64,000 bases of DNA. Origin: Bacillota bacterium. Its GTDB lineage: Bacteria > Bacillota > Clostridia > Acetivibrionales > JAFADI01. Each line of letters starts with the position of its first letter. Position 1 is the stretch's first letter. The notes under the pieces were generated by a model. It searched no databases and had not been told where the DNA came from. It worked only from the letters and a program-made list of their open reading frames with translations. Positions 56,349 through 64,000 of the stretch are shown piece by piece. Position numbers and translations under genes: made by a program. The DNA is taken from positions 1 through 64,000 of the forward strand of contig JAFADI010000049.1 of NCBI GenBank assembly GCA_023424965.1, written 5' to 3'.

Positions 56349-56873
56349 CTATCTCCTAACCCCCACGATGTGGATAAAACGGATATGCACCCAATTATAG
56401 TTTGTCAATGCGTAATAATCCCTGTCGTACGTATGGGTGGCAACAAGGATGTTGTCGATGGATGGAACCGTCCCTGTTTCCACCACCACCGGCGAATGGG
56501 CAAAATCATTTCCTCCATCGAAGGAAAGCTGCACCAGGTCTCCCACTCTTACATCCCCTACATCCACGTTTTCTGCAAAGGGCCCCACACCTTTATTGTT
56601 TACGAGAAATTTATGGAGAAAATTCACGCCGGTCCATGACGGGGTACGATTGCTGGAACTGGCATAATACCAGCCATGCACCGGCGTATAGTTCATTGTA
56701 TTGCTTCCAGCATAAATGCATTGCGAAGCAAAATTCGTGCAGTCTCCGCCCAGGTTGTGGAAATCCAGATAAGCGGGATTTCTTTTATAGGCCCAGGCAT
56801 GGGCATATTGAACCGCTCTCTCCCGGTCGTAGGGAAAGACCTGTGGCGTCCTGTAGATTCCTCCGGTCAACAT
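56349..56873 (-). CDS. Amidase_6-domain cell-wall hydrolase-like protein
   Basis: 174 residues, no signal peptide visible. It shows the Amidase_6 plan: an early YDRERAVQYAHAWAYKRNPA helix, LGGDCTNFASQCIYAGS with the likely catalytic Cys, GWYYASSSNRTPSW, and DFAHSPVVVETG with the likely catalytic His, ending HIRFIHIVGVRR. The substrate is unknown; such domains occur in clostridial and Bacillus sporulation or wall-related proteins. GGAGG lies 10 nt upstream of the ATG. Its stop is 5 bp from the convergent YihY gene. Confidence 0.85.
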   Translation of the reverse strand: MLTGGIYRTPQVFPYDRERAVQYAHAWAYKRNPAYLDFHNLGGDCTNFASQCIYAGSNTMNYTPVHGWYYASSSNRTPSWTGVNFLHKFLVNNKGVGPFAENVDVGDVRVGDLVQLSFDGGNDFAHSPVVVETGTVPSIDNILVATHTYDRDYYALTNYNWVHIRFIHIVGVRR

Positions 56874-56932
56874 AAAAACTACACCTCCCGATACTCCATC
56901 ATATGAATACCGGAAGGTGTAAGGTGAATTCT

Positions 56933-57529
56933 TTATGCAGTTTTTTCCAGATATGTCCTGTCGGAATTTACAAGGCAGCGCTGTGCAATGTTGAGGGCCA
57001 CAAGCATGGAAACCGTCAGGGAGTAATTGATATCCTTGTACAGGGAGTGCTTGATGGAGTTGTATTCATTGTGCCTCCGGGTTATGTAGTCCCTCAGGCT
57101 CCCCTCGATTTCCCAGCCCCCAGCATTAAGGATCACCGACAACGGGATGAACTTTTCCATATGCCGTTTGAACCGGTCTCTGAGTCTTCTCTCATATGCA
57201 AAATGCAGGAACAGGTTTTTGTACCTTTTTGCGTTATGGGCCTCGCAGAAATAATCCGCGACAAAGTGTATAACGACACCCAGTTTAAAAGAAAATTTAT
57301 CTATCATTTTGTCATTCTCAAGCCAAATACTTCCGCTCAGCTGGTCCATGTACCTTTCAACCAGATTCATGGTTCCGCGGGGTGTATGGTCCATAAACAG
57401 CATGAAAGGATAGATGTCCGGCGCTACGCTCCCATGTCTGAAGCTGTTGTAATTCAAGTCTATGTTCAATTCCCTCTGCAATGCTTCATATATATAGCGG
57501 GCGATAAGTTTGTGTGTTTCAGCAAGCAT
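56933..57529 (-). CDS. Zinc-dependent phospholipase C-like protein
   Basis: 198 residues from ATG 57529 (AAGGAGG 8 nt upstream). Metal-site motifs of the family: ETHKLIARYIYEAL, FRHGSVAPDIYPFML, LGVVIHFVADYFCEAHNAKR, each supplying His or Asp ligands. No signal peptide, so it is probably cytoplasmic. Such short members are common in clostridia and their substrates are unknown. Confidence 0.82.
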   Translation of the reverse strand: MLAETHKLIARYIYEALQRELNIDLNYNSFRHGSVAPDIYPFMLFMDHTPRGTMNLVERYMDQLSGSIWLENDKMIDKFSFKLGVVIHFVADYFCEAHNAKRYKNLFLHFAYERRLRDRFKRHMEKFIPLSVILNAGGWEIEGSLRDYITRRHNEYNSIKHSLYKDINYSLTVSMLVALNIAQRCLVNSDRTYLEKTA

Positions 57530-57651
57530 AAACACGTCCTCCTTGTTCTAATATACCCATTTTACCACAGTATTGCTAAAGAAGCTTTAAGCATCTGTAA
57601 ATTTTAAATTAACACGCCGCGCCAGTCAACAGGAATTGTGTGGATATTCGT

Positions 57652-59727
57652 TCAAAGCCGGAAGGCCTCCACGGACCTGCCCAGGGCTCCCGCCAGCTCA
57701 TTGAGCCTGTCCGCATAGCCATGCACTTCCTTGGTCATCTCGATCTGGCTGTCCGTAAAGCCGCCGATCCCTTCCGAACGGGCGGCAACGGCTTCCGAGG
57801 CCCCGCTTATTTCTTTCACAAGGTTTACGATATTGTCCTTTTCCTGTTGCATATCATCGAGATGAACAACAATGTTGGATATTTTCTTATTAATATCTTT
57901 TACCAAAAAGAAAATTTCATCAAAAGCTTTTCTTGTTTCAGTGACCGCGGAATTTTGCTCTTCTGCCGCCAGGTTCACATTGTCCATGGAGGCGACAAGC
58001 TCCGTCGCCTTGTTTTGTATGCTCAGAATGATGTTGTTGATGCCGGCGGCCTCTTCCCTTGTCTGGTCCGACAGCTTCTTGATCTCGTCGGCTACAACGG
58101 CGAAGCCTCTTCCCACTTCGCCCGCCCTCACCGCCTCAATGGACGCATTGAGAGAGAGGAGCTTGGTTTGCCTTGCGATGGTGCTGATGGTTTTTGCGAT
58201 TTTGTTTATCTGGATGATCTCATCATTGAGGAGCATGATAACATTGCCCACAAGCTCGGTATTTTTCAAGTTCACCACGGATTTGTCCTTTAAAACCCCT
58301 ACCAGCTTCATGCCTTCTTCCGCCGAGGCGTATACCTTCCCGGAGCACCCGTCGATTTCCACCGAAAGGCCCTTTGCCGTGTTGATGCTGTCCGAAAGGG
58401 TTTCAATATTTCGTGCAACGATATCGGTGCTTTCCGCCTGCCGCTGTATGCTGCCCGTTATGTCCGAAACGGCCGACACGGTGTCCTCCGCATGGGACAG
58501 GGAGCTCTGGGAGGCAGAAGCCATGCTGGCGGTGGTGTCGGTCACCTGCAAGGCTGCATCCTTCACTCCGTTAATGATCTTTTTCAGGTTTCCTGTCATA
58601 TCGGCAAAACCCGTTTTAAGTTCGTTGATTTCAGAAATCACCGATTTGAAATTGATATTTATGTTGAGATCTCCCTTTTCCACCTGTTTCATGAGACCCA
58701 CCAATTTCATGATGGGTCTGGACAGGTAGCCGGAGTAGCCCACCGAAACCAAAACCGAAAGGATGACCAGTGCAACCAGCATCCACACCGTAAAATTTCT
58801 GAGCCTGTCCACGGGGGCCATGAATTCCCTCATGTCCAGCTGTGCACATATGAGCCACCCTGTCAGGCCGGACTTTATATAGTATGCGTTTTTTGTCTTG
58901 CCATTATAATCGTATGTTATGAAGCCTCTCTCGGCATCTGTGCTTTTTACCAGTTCCTCCAGCTTCTTTTTGTCATTGGTTGTGTTGATGAGCTTATTGT
59001 CGGTATTGAAAATCGTATTGTTCTCACTATTTATCACCACCACCTCGCCGGTAGTGCCGGGTTTGGTGTTATTATAGCCTGCCGTCAGCTTCTCCAGGTC
59101 GAACATGATTGTCATGACCCCCATAAAGCCTGCCAGGCTTTTTACAGGCCTGGAAACCGGCAGCAGCACGATCCCTGTGGCCTTTGATTTTATTGGATTT
59201 CCAATGAGCATTTTATTGCTGCTTTTCAGAGTCTCAAAATCCTTCATATCGTAAAACTGCTGGTCGATATAGGTACTGTGGTGTTTTGAGCCCTCCAGCA
59301 CGATCCGCCCCTTTATGTCCGCAATGTAAACCGTTTCGTAAAGCTTTTCCGAGCTTTCCACCACATTTTTTAGGGACATTTCAATGGCATTCTTTCTTCC
59401 CGGGTCCACCTGGCTGTCCGCTCCCCTGTTGTAGTTTTCCATCACCACCGTGATGTCCGACTGGGAAGATATTCCCTTGATCAGGTTCCCCGCACTCTCC
59501 ATCTGTGTTTCGATGCTGCCGAGGATTCCTTCGGAATAGGCTTTTAAAGTGTTTGTCTTCTCCAGGGTTATGTTATCGTTTGTGCTCTTATATGTAATGA
59601 TTCCTACCAAAGCCATTGGGACGATAGATATTGCTACAAGTACCGATATGAGTTGGGCTTTTAGCGATGTGTTAAAGGAAAATGCGTTCTTCAATGCCTT
59701 GGACAAATGATTGTACAGCTTCTTCAT
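57652..59727 (-). CDS. Methyl-accepting chemotaxis protein
   Basis: 691 residues. N-terminal membrane segment (about 25-47), dCache_1-type extracellular sensor (50-300, including YETVYIADIKGRIVLEGS and the ligand-pocket-like SRPVKSLAGFMGVM), second membrane segment, HAMP (345-400) and a signalling domain with SLNASIEAVRAGEVGRGFAV and DEIKKLSDQTREEAAGINNI. Close relative in plan to the protein at 20676. The ligand is unknown. It lies downstream of pstS on the same strand but behind a terminator. Confidence 0.93.
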   Translation of the reverse strand: MKKLYNHLSKALKNAFSFNTSLKAQLISVLVAISIVPMALVGIITYKSTNDNITLEKTNTLKAYSEGILGSIETQMESAGNLIKGISSQSDITVVMENYNRGADSQVDPGRKNAIEMSLKNVVESSEKLYETVYIADIKGRIVLEGSKHHSTYIDQQFYDMKDFETLKSSNKMLIGNPIKSKATGIVLLPVSRPVKSLAGFMGVMTIMFDLEKLTAGYNNTKPGTTGEVVVINSENNTIFNTDNKLINTTNDKKKLEELVKSTDAERGFITYDYNGKTKNAYYIKSGLTGWLICAQLDMREFMAPVDRLRNFTVWMLVALVILSVLVSVGYSGYLSRPIMKLVGLMKQVEKGDLNININFKSVISEINELKTGFADMTGNLKKIINGVKDAALQVTDTTASMASASQSSLSHAEDTVSAVSDITGSIQRQAESTDIVARNIETLSDSINTAKGLSVEIDGCSGKVYASAEEGMKLVGVLKDKSVVNLKNTELVGNVIMLLNDEIIQINKIAKTISTIARQTKLLSLNASIEAVRAGEVGRGFAVVADEIKKLSDQTREEAAGINNIILSIQNKATELVASMDNVNLAAEEQNSAVTETRKAFDEIFFLVKDINKKISNIVVHLDDMQQEKDNIVNLVKEISGASEAVAARSEGIGGFTDSQIEMTKEVHGYADRLNELAGALGRSVEAFRL

Positions 59728-59762
59728 CCCCTCACCCCTTCAATAAAAACGATGGCCCATAG

Positions 59763-59804
59763 AAAAATTTATGGTACTCCACCTACCCGGCAGAGTACCA
59801 TAAA
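59763..59804 (-). terminator. Terminator of pstS
   Basis: Perfect 12-bp stem TTTATGGTACTC / GAGTACCATAAA (59793-59804, 59768-59779) followed on the minus strand by TTTTTC. Confidence 0.9.
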
Positions 59805-59829
59805 GCGTCATATCTACTGGACGCGGTGC

Positions 59830-60810
59830 TTATTTGATTTTTGCCAGTTCCTTGCTGTAATCGTCAAGAGGAACAGACTTTGCTTCTTCTACAAGCTTGG
59901 GGGCATTGGTCAGGTAGAATTTTACAAATTCCTTCACCTGGGGCTGCTCCATGGCTTTAGAACTTACATATATATAAAGGGGTCTGGAAAGGGGATAGCT
60001 CAAATCCTTTATGGTTTCAAAGGTGGGTTCCACGGGGCCTTTGCCTGCGTCAAGCTTCAGAACCTTCAATTTGTCCATGTTTTCTTCATAGTAGGCAAAT
60101 CCAAAGTAGCCCAGGGCATTTTTATCGCCTGCAACGCCCTGTACGAGCACATTGTCGTCTTCACTGGGTGTGTAGTTGGTCGTGGATTCCTTGGCCTTGC
60201 CGTTTACCTTTTCGGTAAAGAACTCAAAGGTGCCTGAATCGGTACCTGGTCCGTAAAGCTTGAGCTCCGCATCGGGCCATGCAGGGTTTACCTCGTTCCA
60301 TTTCTTCACTGTGCTGTCTTTGGACCACATCTTTTTCAGTTCTTCAATTTTGACTGTGTCGAGCTTGCTGTCCTTGTTTACAACAACGGATACTCCGTCG
60401 TAAGCGACCATGAATTCAATGTAATCAATACCCTTTGCTTTTGCTGCCTCAGCCTCTTCCTTCTTGATGGGCCTTGAAGCGTCGCAAATATCGATTTCAC
60501 CGGCGGAGAACTTCTTCATACCGCCGCCTGTGCCTGAAAGGGCAACGGAAACTTCGACTGCCGGCTGCACGCCTTTAAATTCTTCTGCTACGGCAGCAGT
60601 GATGGGGTATACCGTGCTTGAACCATCGATGATGATCTTGCCTCCAAGTTTTGCTGCTTCTTCCTTTTTAGGTTCTTCGGTTTTTGCGGGCTCTTCCGTC
60701 TTGGCATCGGTCTTCGGCTGCTCCGCAGGAGCCTGGCCTCCACATGCCGCAGTTAATGCGAGAGCCGCCACAATCATTGAAACAACGAAAAGTTTAAATA
60801 TCTTATTCAC
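59830..60810 (-). CDS. pstS: Phosphate-binding lipoprotein
   Basis: 326 residues. Lipobox TAAC with Cys23, then a Lys/Glu/Pro/Ala-rich linker (30-52) and a PstS-like fold: IIIDGSSTVYPITAAVAEEF, VALSGTGGGMKKFSAGEIDI, CDASRPIKKEE, GPGTDSGTFEFFTEKVNG. These loops bind phosphate in the family. It delivers phosphate to PstCAB, but no pstCAB genes follow; a terminator and a chemoreceptor gene do. The transport core must be elsewhere, or the upstream region outside the window holds it. Strong PHO box upstream. Confidence 0.95.
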   Translation of the reverse strand: MNKIFKLFVVSMIVAALALTAACGGQAPAEQPKTDAKTEEPAKTEEPKKEEAAKLGGKIIIDGSSTVYPITAAVAEEFKGVQPAVEVSVALSGTGGGMKKFSAGEIDICDASRPIKKEEAEAAKAKGIDYIEFMVAYDGVSVVVNKDSKLDTVKIEELKKMWSKDSTVKKWNEVNPAWPDAELKLYGPGTDSGTFEFFTEKVNGKAKESTTNYTPSEDDNVLVQGVAGDKNALGYFGFAYYEENMDKLKVLKLDAGKGPVEPTFETIKDLSYPLSRPLYIYVSSKAMEQPQVKEFVKFYLTNAPKLVEEAKSVPLDDYSKELAKIK

Positions 60811-60867
60811 TTTTTTATTCCTCCCATTAAGTTTATGTCACCATTATCCATCACGTTTTTTAGTTTC

Positions 60868-60916
60868 ATATTACGCTCAGGTTAATAATTGTTAAGTTCG
60901 TATTAAGAAAAATTAA
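60868..60916 (-). promoter_or_regulatory. PHO box and promoter of pstS
   Basis: Four TTAAYN repeats on the minus strand at 60911-60916, 60901-60906, 60890-60895 and 60880-60885, spaced 10, 11 and 10 bp, the helical phasing of PhoP binding sites (TTAACA repeats). TTAACA (60890-60895) also works as a -35 with a 16-bp spacer to TATAAT-like TAATAT (60868-60873). Confidence 0.82.
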
Positions 60917-61033
60917 CACAGATTCCATAAAGAGCGGCAATTTTATGACCTTCATACCTCCATGCATTTTTCACGCGGAAATTTATATGCTATAATCATA
61001 CTTAAAATTGCTATCTTAAGAAAGGCGACAGAT

Positions 61034-62761
61034 TTGCTCAAACTCGCGGCTTTTTTGAAACCATATAGAAAAGAATGCATCCTGGGCCCGGCTTTCAAAC
61101 TGCTGGAAGCCATCCTGGAATTGCTGTTGCCCACCATCATGGCTCTTATCATCAATAACGGCGTGAATCTGCACGACAGGGCCTATGTGCTGAAAATGGG
61201 AGGACTTATGCTGCTGATGGCCCTGCTGGGCTTCGGCAGCTCCATGATATGCCAGTATTATGCCGCGCGTACCTCCCAGGGCTTCGGTACCACCCTGCGC
61301 AACAGCATTTTCAGCCATATATCTTCCCTTTCCTATGCAGAGATCGACAGGTTCGGCACACCTTCACTGATCAACAGGATCACCAATGATGCAAACCAGC
61401 TTCAGCTGGCCGTCGCCATGCTGATACGCCTCGTCATACGGGCACCCTTCATATGCATCGGTGCGGTTATTATGGCAATGCTGCTGGACTTCAAGCTGTC
61501 CCTGGTCTTGATGGCTGCCGTACCTGTTTTTACAGTCGCCATCTATATTATTATAAACAAGACCTCGCCCCTCTACCGCAAATATCAGCAGAAGCTGGAT
61601 ATGCTGGCGCTGATGATACGGGAAAACCTTTCCGGTGTGCGGGTCATCAGGGCTTTTGCAAAAAGTGCCGCCGAGAAACGGCGCTTTGACACCTTCAATG
61701 ATGATTTGACGGATACCGCCCTTTTTGTGGGAAAAATATCCGCTTTGTTGAACCCTCTCACGTCCCTGGTAATGAATGCCGCCATTATCGCCATTCTGTG
61801 GGCCGGCGGTTTCCACATCAACGCCGGAAGGCTTTCCCAGGGCGAAATCATCGCCTTTGTCAACTATATGACGCAAATCCTGCTGGCTCTCATCGTGGTA
61901 TCCAATCTCGTCATCATCTTCACCCGGGCCTCCGCATCTGCCAGGCGTGTCAATGAAGTGCTGTCCGCCACAACCTCCGTCCCAGAAAATGCCGTACCTT
62001 TTTTAAAGGATGAAACGGCTCCCGCCATCGTTTTCCGGAATGTTTCCTTCCGTTACAGTTCCACCGGCGACACGGCCCTTGCCGATGTTTCGGTAGCCAT
62101 CGGCACCGGCGAGACCGTTGGAGTTATCGGCAGCACCGGCTCCGGCAAATCCACCTTTGTCAACCTCATCCCGAGATTTTACGATGCGGGCAAAGGAGAA
62201 ATACTGGTCCACGGCGTAAATGTCAAGGATTATTCCCTGGGCCAATTGCGGGAGGAAATCGGTGTGGTGCCTCAAAAAGCACTGCTTTTTACCGGCACCG
62301 TGGCGGAAAATATCCGCTGGGGCAAACAGAACGCAACGGAGGAGGAAGTGGTAGAGGCAGCCAGGCTTGCACAGGCCCATGAGTTCATTGTGAAGCTTCC
62401 GGACGGATATAATTCCCGGGTGTCACAGGGAGGATCGAACTTTTCCGGCGGACAGAGGCAACGCCTGACCATCGCCCGTGCGCTGGTTTCACAGCCCCGG
62501 ATACTGATCCTCGACGACTCCTCCAGCGCACTGGATTTTGCCACCGATGCGGCACTGCGTCAGGCGCTTAAGCAAGGCCCCGGGAACATGACGGTGCTGA
62601 TTGTTTCCCAGCGGGCCAGTTCCATAAAGCATGCGGACAAAATCATCGTGTTGGACGACGGCTGCATTGCGGACACCGGCACCCACGACAGCCTGATGAA
62701 AAGCTGCGAGACCTACAGGGAAATATGTCTTTCCCAGCTTTCCGGGGAGGAGGCGCTATGA
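61034..62761 (+). CDS. ABC exporter subunit with degenerate ATP site
   Basis: 575 residues from TTG 61034 (AAAGG 7 nt upstream); an earlier start at 60962 adds an implausible N-terminus. Six membrane segments (to about 300), then a nucleotide-binding domain: Walker A GSTGSGKST near 366, signature NFSGGQRQR near 470, and Walker B LILDDSSSALD where the catalytic Glu is Asp. That change marks the non-canonical half of heterodimeric exporters such as TM287/288 or BmrCD. The gene overlaps its partner by 4 bp (ATGA). The substrate may be drugs, lipids or peptides. Confidence 0.92.
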   Translation: MLKLAAFLKPYRKECILGPAFKLLEAILELLLPTIMALIINNGVNLHDRAYVLKMGGLMLLMALLGFGSSMICQYYAARTSQGFGTTLRNSIFSHISSLSYAEIDRFGTPSLINRITNDANQLQLAVAMLIRLVIRAPFICIGAVIMAMLLDFKLSLVLMAAVPVFTVAIYIIINKTSPLYRKYQQKLDMLALMIRENLSGVRVIRAFAKSAAEKRRFDTFNDDLTDTALFVGKISALLNPLTSLVMNAAIIAILWAGGFHINAGRLSQGEIIAFVNYMTQILLALIVVSNLVIIFTRASASARRVNEVLSATTSVPENAVPFLKDETAPAIVFRNVSFRYSSTGDTALADVSVAIGTGETVGVIGSTGSGKSTFVNLIPRFYDAGKGEILVHGVNVKDYSLGQLREEIGVVPQKALLFTGTVAENIRWGKQNATEEEVVEAARLAQAHEFIVKLPDGYNSRVSQGGSNFSGGQRQRLTIARALVSQPRILILDDSSSALDFATDAALRQALKQGPGNMTVLIVSQRASSIKHADKIIVLDDGCIADTGTHDSLMKSCETYREICLSQLSGEEAL

Positions 62762-64000
62762 ACAAAAAACTGCTTTTGAGGATATTGAAATATACAGATA
62801 AATACAGGGGTTTTCTGCTGGGATCTGCCCTGTGCGCCATTTTAAGCGTGGCCGCCAGTCTGGCGGGACCCATACTGATAGGAAGCGCCATCGATTCCAT
62901 GGCAGGTGCCCATGGAGTGGATTTCACCAGGATTATGAGCCTTTTGGGGGCTCTGGCATTCATCTATGCGGGAGGCAGCCTTTTCGGATGGCTCCTTGCC
63001 TATATGACCAACCGCATCGCCTATGGAACGGTCAACGACATGCGCCTCCAACTGTTCGAGAAACTGAACACCCTGCCGCTGAAATTCTATGATACCAATC
63101 CCCACGGCGACACCATCAGCCGTTTCATCAACGACATGGATACCATTTCCGACGGCTTGCTGCAGGGCATATCCACGCTGCTCACAGGCATCGTCACCAT
63201 CGTGGGCGCCATCGGCTTCATGCTGTACATCAATCCCCTGATGGCACTGGTGGTACTGCTGTCCTCCCCCGCTTCCTATTTTATGTCGCGCTTCATTTCC
63301 CGCCGTTCCCAGCAGATGTTCAGGGAACAGGCAAAGGACCTGGGCAGGTTGAACGGCTATATTGAAGAAATCATTTCGGGGCAGAAGGTGGTCAAGGCAT
63401 TTAACTTTGAGAAGCGTTCCTTTGAGCAGTTTCAAGACATCAATGGGGCATTGTACAATTCGGGGATGAAAGCCCAGTTCTATTCCTCCCTCACCAATCC
63501 CTCCACCCGCCTCGTCAACAATATCACCTATACTGTCATCGGCATCATTGGAAGTATTTTTGCCATTCTGGGGAAAATCACGGTGGGAGGCATCTCCAGC
63601 TTTCTCATCTATTCCAGCCTGTTTGCGAAGCCTTTCAACGAGATTTCGGGAGTTCTGGCCCAGTTGCAGGCAGCAGCAGCCTCCGCCCAGCGTATATTCC
63701 ATATCCTGGACCTGCCTCCGGAGGCTCCCGACGGCAAAGATGCCATTCCCCTGAGCCAAAGCCGGGGAAATATAACCTTTGAAAATGTAGCTTTTTCCTA
63801 CAATCCGGAGCGTCCTCTGATTTCCAACTTCAATTTGAAGGTGAAACCGGGAAGCCGTATTGCCATCGTAGGGCAGACAGGCGCCGGCAAAACCACCCTG
63901 GTAAATCTGCTGATGCGGTTTTATGAGGTCGACGGGGGTTCCATCTCCGTTGACGGCGCGAATATCAATACCCTCACCCGCGACAGCCTGCGGCGGAATT
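62758..64000 (+). CDS. ABC exporter subunit, partner, 3' end outside the window
   Basis: 414 codons visible. Begins MNKKLLLRILKYTDKYRGFL after GGGGAGG, overlapping the upstream gene by ATGA, so translation is coupled. Six membrane segments (to about 315), then the start of the nucleotide-binding domain with NITFENVAFSY and Walker A GQTGAGKTTLVNLLMRF near 380. The signature and Walker B motifs lie beyond base 64000. It should provide the canonical ATP site of the heterodimer. Confidence 0.92.
   Translation, partial: MNKKLLLRILKYTDKYRGFLLGSALCAILSVAASLAGPILIGSAIDSMAGAHGVDFTRIMSLLGALAFIYAGGSLFGWLLAYMTNRIAYGTVNDMRLQLFEKLNTLPLKFYDTNPHGDTISRFINDMDTISDGLLQGISTLLTGIVTIVGAIGFMLYINPLMALVVLLSSPASYFMSRFISRRSQQMFREQAKDLGRLNGYIEEIISGQKVVKAFNFEKRSFEQFQDINGALYNSGMKAQFYSSLTNPSTRLVNNITYTVIGIIGSIFAILGKITVGGISSFLIYSSLFAKPFNEISGVLAQLQAAAASAQRIFHILDLPPEAPDGKDAIPLSQSRGNITFENVAFSYNPERPLISNFNLKVKPGSRIAIVGQTGAGKTTLVNLLMRFYEVDGGSISVDGANINTLTRDSLRRN

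Noticed and set aside
1..64000. tRNA, rRNA, CRISPR arrays, transposases, phage or integration genes
   Set aside because: None found on reading; the window looks like stable chromosomal sequence without obvious mobile elements.

Overview
The window is a chromosomal segment of a low-to-mid GC Gram-positive anaerobe, most likely a diazotrophic member of the Clostridia. Evidence: the nif operon order nifH-nifI1-nifI2-nifD-nifK-nifE-nifN/B-[2Fe-2S] ferredoxin-nifV(omega)-nifV(alpha) and the 2Fe-2S ferredoxin are of the Clostridium pasteurianum type; there is a T-box, a c-di-AMP (ydaO-type) riboswitch, YesN/YesM-type two-component proteins, sigma-A promoters with 17-bp spacers and strong GGAGG ribosome binding sites. 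No rRNA, tRNA, CRISPR array, insertion sequence or prophage gene was recognised.

1-11.1 kb is carbohydrate catabolism: a fucU/rbsD fragment, a LacI-family repressor with two AAAAACGTTTTT operators, an araR-araB-araD operon with a TTGT-N4-ACAA operator on its promoter, then a DeoR-type regulator divergent from a four-gene operon (2-hydroxyacid dehydrogenase, class II aldolase, two different FGGY kinases) whose substrate cannot be named. 11.1-20.4 kb is sugar uptake: a YtfQ-YtfR-YtfT-YjfF type ABC importer, preceded by a YesN response regulator, a second YtfQ-like lipoprotein and a YesM-type kinase. I read these three as a three-component sugar sensor; direct repeats upstream of the importer promoter fit binding by its AraC-type regulator.

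20.5-28.5 kb is signalling and metal transport: a structured RNA candidate with its own terminator, a chemoreceptor, an EAL-HDOD protein, a PAS kinase with a cysteine-rich sensor domain paired with a receiver-TPR protein, and an Nramp transporter fused to a UspA domain. 28.5-43.6 kb is a single-strand nitrogen island: the ten-gene nif operon, then amtB and glnK, an ANTAR RNA-binding protein whose receiver lacks the phosphoacceptor Asp, and a stand-alone short NifB-like radical SAM protein. Both the glnK-amtB and the radical SAM-ANTAR transcription units begin with leaders that carry similar hexaloop hairpins followed by intrinsic terminators, so antitermination by the ANTAR protein is likely; this is the most interesting system in the window.

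43.8-57.5 kb is mostly housekeeping and envelope: a DacF-like carboxypeptidase with Thr at the nucleophile position, a membrane-anchored class A beta-lactamase-like protein, dapB behind a c-di-AMP riboswitch, valS behind a valine T-box (with a small membrane protein gene in between), argJ, a rubrerythrin-like protein, cheW, a YtxH/YtxG-like pair, a YihY protein, an amidase and a zinc phospholipase C-like protein. 57.6-64 kb holds a second chemoreceptor, pstS with a four-repeat PHO box, and a heterodimeric ABC exporter, the second subunit of which runs off the window.
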